Source of the DNA: Georgenia satyanarayanai | GTDB lineage: Bacteria > Actinomycetota > Actinomycetes > Actinomycetales > Actinomycetaceae | Reading direction: 5' to 3' | Length of the DNA stretch: 64,000 nt | Assembly (NCBI RefSeq): GCF_009193135.1 | Contig: NZ_VUKC01000004.1 | Span: 62,001-126,000 of the forward strand | Shown here: positions 58,086 through 64,000 of the stretch, one piece after another | Numbering within the stretch: position 1 is the stretch's first letter | Layout of the letters: every line of letters begins with the position of its first letter | Notes under the pieces: generated by a model | The model's input: only the letters and a program-made list of their open reading frames with translations | Told to the model about the DNA's origin: nothing | The model's database searches: none | Translations under genes and position numbers: made by a program

Positions 58086-59081
58086 TCACACGCGGGCGCG
58101 CTCCTCGAGCGCGGCAGCGAGCTCCTCACCGGAGTGCCCGGCGTGACGCAGGACGTGGAGGAGCAGCCGGGCCTTGCGCCCGGACAGCTCCCCAGCCATG
58201 AGCACCCCGGCCTCGATGAGCTGGGCCTCGGACCCGATGTACCCGTAGGTGGCCCGACCCGTGCCCCCGCGCGAGGTGCGGGAGGCGACCACGACGACGA
58301 CGCCGTCGGCCACCGCCGCCGCAAGAACCGCGGAGGTGGCCGCGGAGACGTGCCCGAGCCCGCTGCCGTCGACGACGAGGGCGCCGAAGCCCGCCGCGAG
58401 GAGCGCGCGGACGACGCGGCCGTCGTCGGCGAGCGGCGCCTCCACGAGGGCGACGTCGACCGGCCCGGCCTCGGGCGGCGGCAGGGGGGCGGGACGCGGG
58501 ACGGCGGGGGAGGCGAAGCGCGCCTGACGCTCCTGCACGCGGCCGACCGGGCCGAAGCCCGGCGAGGCGAAGGTGTCCAGCGCCGTCGAGCTCTCCTTGG
58601 TCACCCGCGCGGCGAGGTGGATCTCGTCGTTGAGGACGACGAGCACCCCGCGCTCACGCGCCTCGGTGGCGAGCGCGACGCGGGCGGCGGCGAGGAGGTT
58701 GGCGGGCGCGTCGGTGCCGGTGAGGTCCGCCTGGCGCATCGCGCCGGTGACGACGAGCGGCTCGGGCCGGTCCCACAGGAGGTCGAGGAGGAAGGCCGTC
58801 TCCTCGAGTGTGTCGGTGCCGTGCGTGACGACGACACCGCTCGCGCCGTCGTCGACCTGCGCGCGGGCCCAGGTGAGGGCCTCGAGGACGTCGGCCACCT
58901 CGACCGAGGCCGAGGGCTTGGTGCACACGGACGTCACGAGGACGGCGGCGAGCCCGGCGAGCTCGGGGACGCCGCGCACGAGGTCGACGGCGTCGAGCCG
59001 GGGCTGGGCGGCGGCACCGGGCGCGGGGGCGGTCATCGCGATGGTCCCGCCCATCGCGGCGACGGCGAGGATCGGCTGCAT
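58086..59081 (-). CDS. L-asparaginase (cytosolic type)
   Basis: A 331-residue enzyme with no signal peptide. The first catalytic Thr lies in AAMGGTIAM (about residue 12). The second motif is VVTHGTDTLEETAFLL, with its Thr-Asp pair. VVTGAMRQADLTGTDAPANL carries the conserved Lys-equivalent region, here Arg-Gln after Met, and the rest of the substrate loop. It hydrolyses asparagine to aspartate and ammonia. It converges on the PBP gene with 4 bases between the stops. Its 5' flank is a nine-unit 18-bp repeat array, so its promoter must lie close to or inside the repeats. Confidence 0.9.
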   Translation of the reverse strand: MQPILAVAAMGGTIAMTAPAPGAAAQPRLDAVDLVRGVPELAGLAAVLVTSVCTKPSASVEVADVLEALTWARAQVDDGASGVVVTHGTDTLEETAFLLDLLWDRPEPLVVTGAMRQADLTGTDAPANLLAAARVALATEARERGVLVVLNDEIHLAARVTKESSTALDTFASPGFGPVGRVQERQARFASPAVPRPAPLPPPEAGPVDVALVEAPLADDGRVVRALLAAGFGALVVDGSGLGHVSAATSAVLAAAVADGVVVVVASRTSRGGTGRATYGYIGSEAQLIEAGVLMAGELSGRKARLLLHVLRHAGHSGEELAAALEERARV

Positions 59082-59115
59082 CCCGCCAGGATGCCACCCG
59101 CCCGCGGCCCTTCCC

Positions 59116-59277
59116 GCCGACAGCCGACTTCCCGCCGACAGCCGACTTCCCGCCGACAGCCGACTTCTCGCCGACAGCCGACTTCTCGCCGACAGCCGAC
59201 TTCTCGCCGACAGCCGACTTCTCGCCGACAGCCGAGTTCCCGTCGACAGCCGACTTCTCGCCGACAGCCGAGTTGTC
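59116..59277. repeat. Nine-unit tandem array of the 18-bp repeat
   Basis: GCCGACAGCCGACTTCTC-type units begin every 18 bases at 59116, 59134, 59152, 59170, 59188, 59206, 59224, 59242 and 59260, with one or two substitutions. A reversed fragment (GTTGTCGGCGACA) closes the array. It lies between the divergent asparaginase and CueP-like genes. The unit is the reverse complement of the repeats at 27.2, 34.2 and 36.2 kb. Confidence 0.9.
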
Positions 59278-59354
59278 GGCGACAGGTGGACTCCGCCCGC
59301 AGTGGGGACCTTGGGCCCGGGACGCCGCGCGGCTCGGTGCCCGAGACTGGACAT

Positions 59355-59930
59355 ATGGCACGAACCCCACGCGTGGCCGCTGCCGCCGCCACCCTGCTGA
59401 TCGCCCTGTCCGCCTGCTCCGACGCCGCGGACGACGCCGCTGCCCCTCTGGAGCCCGCACCCCTGCTCGCCGACCACGGCCTCGACGGCATGAGCGGCAA
59501 GGAGATCGTCGACCACCTCGACCGGCTCGGCGGTGCCGACCGGCCGGCCGACCTCACCGCCTCCGTCCGGCCCGGCGAGCTGCTCGTCTCAGACGGCACG
59601 GAGGAGCTCGCCGTCGCGCTGCCCGAGGACGAGTTCTACCTGTCCGTCGCGCCGTACGTGGACAGCAGCCACGAGTGCTACTTCCACTCGCTGACGACGT
59701 GCCAGGGCGAGCTCACCGAGGCGGACATCGAGGTCACCTTCACGACGTCCGACGGCGAGGTGCTCCTCGACGAGACGACGACGACCTTCGCCAACGGCTT
59801 CGCCGGCTTCTGGCTGCCGCGCGACGTCGAGGGCGTCCTGGAGGTCACCCACGACGGCCGCACCGGCGAGGTCCCCGTCGCCACCGGCGAGGAGGACCCC
59901 ACCTGCCTCACGACGCTGCAGCTGACCTAG
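59355..59930 (+). CDS. cueP: CueP-family copper-binding lipoprotein
   Basis: A 191-residue lipoprotein (lipobox LIALSACSD). The mature part matches CueP: GLDGMSGKEIVDHLDRL, LPEDEFYLSVAPY, the metal-site HECYFHSLTTCQGEL with two Cys and two His, and the terminal DPTCLTTLQL with a third Cys. CueP was defined as a periplasmic copper-binding protein in Salmonella, and actinobacterial homologues are lipoproteins. It should bind or reduce copper outside the membrane. No copper regulator or ATPase lies next to it. Confidence 0.88.
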   Translation: MARTPRVAAAAATLLIALSACSDAADDAAAPLEPAPLLADHGLDGMSGKEIVDHLDRLGGADRPADLTASVRPGELLVSDGTEELAVALPEDEFYLSVAPYVDSSHECYFHSLTTCQGELTEADIEVTFTTSDGEVLLDETTTTFANGFAGFWLPRDVEGVLEVTHDGRTGEVPVATGEEDPTCLTTLQLT

Positions 59931-60346
59931 CCGGGCGTCCCCCCGGTCCGCCGCTGCGTGATCTGCCAGCGGTTGCCCGTGGGCCCGGCCTCGTGGACGA
60001 GCTCGTCGACGAGGGCGCCGGCGAGGGCGAGGCCGCGACCGGTCTCGGCCCACTCGTCGGGCATGTCGTGATCGGCGGCTCCGGGGGCGGGCTCACGGGC
60101 GTCGTCGGCGAGGTGGGCGACGACCTCGCCGGGACTCACCGCCACCTCGAGGGTGTACCGGACGCCGCCCGAGGGTCGCCCGTGCTCGACGATGTTCCCG
60201 ACGAGCTCGATGAGCGCGGTCTCCACCCGCATGACGTCCTCCACCGTGAGACCGGGATGGGCCGCGGCCACCTCGGCGAAGAGCGCGTGGACCTCGGAGA
60301 GCGCCGCGGGCAGCGCGAGCCCGGTCCGGCGGTGCTCACCAGCCAT
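59927..60346 (-). CDS. RsbW-like anti-sigma/ATP-binding kinase
   Basis: A 139-residue HATPase_c_2 protein; an in-frame GTG 9 bases upstream is an alternative start. The N box is VETALIELVGNIVEHG, with the metal-binding Asn. The G1-like segment is VVAHLADDAREPAP, and the G2-like segment ETGRGLALAGALVDEL. Such kinases phosphorylate a STAS antagonist and hold a sigma factor or other target. The STAS gene overlaps it by 11 bases immediately upstream, so they form a partner-switch pair. No sigma factor gene is present here. Confidence 0.9.
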   Translation of the reverse strand: MAGEHRRTGLALPAALSEVHALFAEVAAAHPGLTVEDVMRVETALIELVGNIVEHGRPSGGVRYTLEVAVSPGEVVAHLADDAREPAPGAADHDMPDEWAETGRGLALAGALVDELVHEAGPTGNRWQITQRRTGGTPG

Positions 60347-60668
60347 CGCGAGCACCCGGCACGTCCGCGTAGGGCCGCAGCACCCGGTCGAGGTTCGTCA
60401 GCTTGAGGACCGTCCGTACCTGCTCGGTCACGGCCGCGATCCGCAGGTCACCGCCGGCCTGCCGGGCCCGCTTGAGCGCCGAGATCAGCGCCCCCAGCCC
60501 GGAGGAGTCGACGAAGCCCACCTCGCCGAGGTCGAGGACGAGCCGCGGTGGACCCGCGCCGAGCGCCTGCTCGACGGCGTCGCGCAGGCTGCGGGCAGTG
60601 ACCATGGTCAACCTGCCGCTGCACTCCAGCACCTGGACCTCAGCCTCCTGCCTGGCCGTGATCTCCAT
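60336..60668 (-). CDS. STAS-domain anti-sigma factor antagonist (RsbV-like)
   Basis: A 110-residue STAS protein. VQVLECSGRLTMVTARSLRD leads to PRLVLDLGEVGFVDSSGLGA; the Ser of DSSGLG (about 58) is the usual site phosphorylated by RsbW-like kinases and dephosphorylated by SpoIIE-type phosphatases. It starts 29 bases inside the end of the GT2 gene and overlaps the kinase start. All four genes of the module are therefore on one message. Confidence 0.93.
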   Translation of the reverse strand: MEITARQEAEVQVLECSGRLTMVTARSLRDAVEQALGAGPPRLVLDLGEVGFVDSSGLGALISALKRARQAGGDLRIAAVTEQVRTVLKLTNLDRVLRPYADVPGARDGW

Positions 60669-62637
60669 GGACCGCTACCTCCTCGTGGTTGTCCGGCGCA
60701 CGGAAGCGCGCCGCTTCGAAGATGACACTGATGACGACGAGGTCGTAGACGACCCAGACGACGTTGACGCCCGTGCCGATCGCGCTGCCCGCCGTGCCGG
60801 TCCACAGCCGGACGACGCCGACGACGCACGCGAGCACGAGGACGACGACCGCGACGGCCTGGGGAAGCACCAGCCGCCACGGGAAGCCGGTGCGAGCCTG
60901 TCGGGTCTTGGGGGTGACGACGAAGCCCAGCGGACGCCCCCCGACGACGTTGGCGGCAGCCGTCCAGCAGGCCCTGATCCACAGCGGGAACAGGGCGAGG
61001 CTGTACTGGTGGCCGCGCCACGTCTTGACGCCGTACCCGACGACCATGAAGAGCAGCTGGTTGAGGACGACGTAGGGCACGAAGCGCTGGAGGAACTCCA
61101 TGCCGTAGGCGTTGACGGGCAGCACCCCGAAGCACAGGTAGATGACGGGGGCGGCGATGAAGACGACGGCCGCGAAGCCCGAGAGGTAGCTCCACATCGT
61201 CGCGAAGTACATGAGCCGCTGTCCCAGCGACAGCCCCCGCTGGACCAGCGGGTTCTCCCGGAGGAAGACCTGCATGGTGCCCTGGGCCCACCGCAGGCGC
61301 TGCTGGAGCATCGTGCGCAGGTCCTCGGGTGCCAGGCCCTTGGCGAGCGTCTCGTGGTGGTACACCGATCGCCAGCCCAGGGAGTGCAGCCGCATCGCCG
61401 TCGCCATGTCCTCGGTGACGGAGATGGTCGCGAGCGGCATGACCGGCTGCGCCTCGTCGCCACGGTCGACGTCGACGGCGCGCACGAGCTGGTCGACCGA
61501 CTGGAGAGCCCCCAGCGGTGACCAGTCGCGCGCGGCGAGCCGTTCCAGGGACTGGTCGTCGACGACGGGCAGCCCGAGCTCCTCGTCGACCTCGACGGGA
61601 CCACCCTCCGACATCCGCTCGAGCTCCTCGAGGTCGGCCCGGATCTGCGCGACATCGGCGTCGACCAGGGCGCGGGAGGCGGCGTCGACGGCGCGGCGGA
61701 AGTCGTAGGTCACCGACCCGAGCTCCTCCCCGGCACGGGCGCGCCGGCGGGCGGTCGTCACGGCGGCGGCGACGGCGTCGAGCGCGGCGACGACGGCCGG
61801 CCCGTGCGCCGTCGCGTCCCGCCGGGCGCGGCGCACGATGCGGCCTGCCGCGTCGAGCGCGTCCTCGACGGCCTCGCGGACCTCCCGCACGTAGCCGACG
61901 ACGCCGAGCTGCATGAGTGCCTCCCGGCGCAGCACGGCGTTGGAGCCGCAGAAGAAGGCGGCGTTCCAGCCGTCCTTGCCCTGCTGGATCGGTCCGTAGA
62001 ACAAGGGCGCCTGGCTACCCAGCGGGTCGCTCTCGGTGACGTTGCTGAACCACTGCGGGGTCTGGACGAGGGCGATCTCGGGGTCCGCGAAGTAGCCGAG
62101 CGTCCTGTCGAGGATCTCCGGCTCCGGCACCTGGTCGGCGTCGAGGATGAGGAGGAACTCTCCCTCCGTCTCGAACAGTGCGTTGTTGAGGTTGCCGGCC
62201 TTGGCGTGCCGGGGCCGGTCGGCCCAGTCCTCGCTCCGGGTGACGTAACCGACGCCCAGGCGCGCCGCCGCCTCCCGCATCTCCGGCCGCGCGCCGTCGT
62301 CGAGGATCCACGTCGTGTGGGGGTGGCGGATCCGCTGGGCTGCGCGGGCGGTGGCCACGACCATCTCGACGGGCTCGTTGTACGTCGTGATGAAGACGTC
62401 GACGGTCGCCTCGTCCGGGGCGGGATCCGGCTGCGGACGGCGGCGCGCCCGCCACATGGTCGTGCCGAAGAGGAAGGCGTCGACGAGCGCGTAGGTCTCG
62501 GCGAGGACGAGGGGCAGCGCGATCCACCAGCTGCTCCAGTTGACGGAGAACAGCCAGCGCCACCCGACGTACCAGGTCCCCGCGAGAAGCGTGAGGACGA
62601 CGAGGACCCGCACGAGCGCGAGCCGTACAGGGTTCAT
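60640..62637 (-). CDS. GT2 polysaccharide synthase (cellulose-synthase-like) with a helical insertion
   Basis: A 665-residue membrane glycosyltransferase. Two N-terminal helices (about 5-55) are followed by a GT-A domain: VFITTYNEPVEMV, ILDDGARPEMREA (first Asp), LILDADQVPEPEI (DxD), FFCGSNAVLRREAL, TISVTEDMATAM (TED) and QQRLRWAQG (QxxRW, about 445). About five or six C-terminal helices follow. Between FFCGSNAV and TED lies an extra Ala/Arg-rich segment of about 160 residues (240-400), absent from ordinary cellulose or hyaluronan synthases. There is no PilZ c-di-GMP domain. It probably makes and exports a beta-linked glycan; the product is unknown. It overlaps the phosphatase gene by 4 bases. 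Confidence 0.9.
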   Translation of the reverse strand: MNPVRLALVRVLVVLTLLAGTWYVGWRWLFSVNWSSWWIALPLVLAETYALVDAFLFGTTMWRARRRPQPDPAPDEATVDVFITTYNEPVEMVVATARAAQRIRHPHTTWILDDGARPEMREAAARLGVGYVTRSEDWADRPRHAKAGNLNNALFETEGEFLLILDADQVPEPEILDRTLGYFADPEIALVQTPQWFSNVTESDPLGSQAPLFYGPIQQGKDGWNAAFFCGSNAVLRREALMQLGVVGYVREVREAVEDALDAAGRIVRRARRDATAHGPAVVAALDAVAAAVTTARRRARAGEELGSVTYDFRRAVDAASRALVDADVAQIRADLEELERMSEGGPVEVDEELGLPVVDDQSLERLAARDWSPLGALQSVDQLVRAVDVDRGDEAQPVMPLATISVTEDMATAMRLHSLGWRSVYHHETLAKGLAPEDLRTMLQQRLRWAQGTMQVFLRENPLVQRGLSLGQRLMYFATMWSYLSGFAAVVFIAAPVIYLCFGVLPVNAYGMEFLQRFVPYVVLNQLLFMVVGYGVKTWRGHQYSLALFPLWIRACWTAAANVVGGRPLGFVVTPKTRQARTGFPWRLVLPQAVAVVVLVLACVVGVVRLWTGTAGSAIGTGVNVVWVVYDLVVISVIFEAARFRAPDNHEEVAVHGDHGQAGG

Positions 62638-63803
62638 GCCGCCCTCCGGACGACGAGGACGCTCACGTCGTCCAGGGGCACGCGGTCGACCGCCCACGAG
62701 ATGAAGTTCTCGGCGATCTGCTCCGCGGAGACGCTCTCCCGTCCGAGCTCCTCGAGGGCGGCGCGCGCCTCGGCCTCGGAGGTGATGAAGTCGAGATACC
62801 CGTCGCTCACCGCGACGAGCGCGTCCCCGGGGCCGAGGACGGTTCGCCGCGAGTGCCACGGGTGGTCCGGGTCGATGCCGAGCGGCGGCTGTGTGTCCTT
62901 GAGGCGTCGGAACGCGCCCTCGGCCTCGAGGACGAAGCCCAGACCGTGACCGGCGTCGACGTACTCCACCTGCCCGTCGCGCCCGTCCACCCGCGCGAGG
63001 AAGGCGGTGACGAAGGCGCCGGCGCCGTCGAGGTCCTCGGCGATGCTGCGGGAGGACTTGCGCAGCGCGGTCTCCATGGTGTTGAAGCGCATCGTCGTGC
63101 GCAGTGTGGCGCGGACGCCGGCGGCCTGGATCGCCGCGCTGAGACCCTTGCCCATGACGTCGGCGAGGACGACGTTGAGCTGGCCGTCGGCATCCATCCA
63201 GTCGTAGAAGTCCCCGCCGACCCCGCGGGACTGGACGCACCGCCCGGCGACGTCCAGGCCCACGACCTCGGGCGCTGTCGACGGGAGGAGGCGTCGCTGG
63301 ACCTCGGCGGCCTGGCGCATGTCCGCGCTGCGCGTCAGCTCGGACTCCGCCCAGCGCCCCAGCTCCTCGAGCAGCTCGAGCTGGTCGTCGGTCAGTTGCC
63401 GCGGCTGCTGGTCGACCAGGCACAGGGCTCCGACTCGCGCCCCGTCCACGGCGAGCGGCTGGCCGGCGTAGAAGCGCACCCCCGGGTCCTCGACCGTGGC
63501 CGGGTTGTCGCGGAAGCGGGCGTCGGCGCGGGCGTCGGGGACGACGAGCGCCCCCTCGTCGGTGACCGTCGTGGCACAGAAGCTCCGGGAGAGGGGCAGC
63601 TCCTGGGCGAACGGCAGCCCGCTCGCCGCCTTGCTCCACTGCCGGTCCGCGTCGATGAGGTTGACCGCCGCGTAGGGCACGTCGAAGATCCGCCGGGCGA
63701 GGTCGACGATCCGGTCGAAGCGCTCCTCCGCCGGGGTGTCGAGGAGGTCCAGCGACCGCACCGTCGCCACCCGCTCCACCTCAGGGCCGCCCGCCTGTGT
63801 CAT
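62634..63803 (-). CDS. GAF-SpoIIE (PP2C-type) phosphatase
   Basis: A 389-residue cytosolic protein; the ATG has AAGGGGAG. N-terminal GAF domain about 20-165 (RIFDVPYAAVNLIDADRQW, LSRSFCATTV, RFYAGQPLAVDGARVGALCL). The SpoIIE/PP2C domain starts near 180: GGDFYDWMDADGQLNVVLAD (metal Asp residues), MGKGLSAAIQAAG, VDAGHGLGFV and LVAVSDGYLDF. It dephosphorylates STAS proteins in response to a signal at the GAF domain. It is the first gene of the operon phosphatase, GT2, STAS, kinase. Confidence 0.93.
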   Translation of the reverse strand: MTQAGGPEVERVATVRSLDLLDTPAEERFDRIVDLARRIFDVPYAAVNLIDADRQWSKAASGLPFAQELPLSRSFCATTVTDEGALVVPDARADARFRDNPATVEDPGVRFYAGQPLAVDGARVGALCLVDQQPRQLTDDQLELLEELGRWAESELTRSADMRQAAEVQRRLLPSTAPEVVGLDVAGRCVQSRGVGGDFYDWMDADGQLNVVLADVMGKGLSAAIQAAGVRATLRTTMRFNTMETALRKSSRSIAEDLDGAGAFVTAFLARVDGRDGQVEYVDAGHGLGFVLEAEGAFRRLKDTQPPLGIDPDHPWHSRRTVLGPGDALVAVSDGYLDFITSEAEARAALEELGRESVSAEQIAENFISWAVDRVPLDDVSVLVVRRAA

Positions 63804-63935
63804 GCTCTCCCCTTCCAAGGCGCACCGCCGCGCCCCGCGAGCCAGCGTAGACACATGTCGAGTATTCGGCACGGCAAGGTCGGGGACTGCTCGGTCCCGC
63901 TCGCCGGGCGGCGGGCGCGGTCCTAGCGTGGGCGC

Positions 63936-64000
63936 ATGAGCGAGCAGCCCAGCGACACGATCAAGGACCCCGAGGACTGGACCACCGGCGACGAGCCGGC
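63936..64000 (+). CDS. DUF3072-type small protein (5' end only)
   Basis: The frame MSEQPSDTIKDPEDWTTGDE runs off the right edge. DPEDWTTGDEP is the recognisable core of DUF3072 proteins, small soluble actinobacterial proteins of unknown function. TAGCGT lies 7 bases before the ATG as a possible -10 of a leaderless transcript. Confidence 0.75.
   Translation, partial: MSEQPSDTIKDPEDWTTGDEP

Noticed and set aside
59116-59277. Possible CRISPR array
   Set aside because: Units follow each other without spacers at an 18-base period, and no cas genes are present; it is a plain tandem repeat.
58081-59516. Extension of the asparaginase frame upstream through the repeat array (SARSRLSARSRL...)
   Set aside because: It is the translation of the 18-bp repeat; the family N-terminus begins at the ATG at 59081.

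Overview
The window is very GC-rich, uses GTG starts freely and is densely coding on both strands. It carries a sortase-type LPTTG wall anchor, many lipoproteins, Ddn-type and LLM flavin/F420-type oxidoreductases, and a stress-type partner-switching module. This points to a high-GC Actinomycetota chromosome, most plausibly a saccharolytic member of the Micrococcales (Cellulomonas/Georgenia-like). The placement rests on gene content only. No rRNA, tRNA, insertion sequence or CRISPR array was found.

Layout. 1-7 kb: a truncated class A beta-lactamase-like serine hydrolase, then single metabolic and DNA-repair-like genes. 7.1-10.7 kb: an FrcBCAK-like sugar ABC importer with its own small kinase, followed by an SLC13 dicarboxylate-type symporter. 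12.5-24 kb: an RbsABC-like importer with two permeases and a divergent GntR/HutC regulator. The importer is followed by a Gfo/Idh/MocA oxidoreductase and a 1523-residue secreted protein joining a PQQ sugar-dehydrogenase-type propeller, two DUF1080 (3-keto-disaccharide hydrolase type) domains and a cupredoxin. 24-34 kb: a LacI regulon containing a wall-anchored tandem esterase, an ABC importer, a cytosolic HSL-type esterase and a sucrose phosphorylase. Nearly identical operators lie just downstream of both of its promoters. 34-44 kb: a second LacI regulon with a GH2 enzyme, an ABC importer and two exported GH43 enzymes, as in arabinan or arabinoxylan use.

44-59 kb is mixed. It holds an OmpA-domain lipoprotein with pentapeptide-like repeats, a thiamine-binding protein, a zinc alcohol dehydrogenase, an extracellular nuclease, an SH3 lipoprotein, a thioredoxin-NHL protein, a GH13 trehalose-synthase-like enzyme, a VanY-type carboxypeptidase, a degraded ABC ATPase fragment, an ArsR/SRPBCC pair, an LLM oxidoreductase, a penicillin-binding lipoprotein, an asparaginase and CueP. 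60-64 kb is one tightly overlapping operon: GAF-SpoIIE phosphatase, GT2 synthase, STAS antagonist and RsbW-like kinase.

Two further layers cut across the genes. An 18-bp repeat built on GCCGACAGCCGACTT recurs at four loci, between genes and inside the 3' end of one LacI gene. Two G-run/C-run blocks (24.1 kb and 53.2 kb) look like unresolved or artefactual assembly at strong hairpins. Taken together the window is a carbohydrate-acquisition region: four ABC importers, each beside its own regulator or catabolic enzymes.
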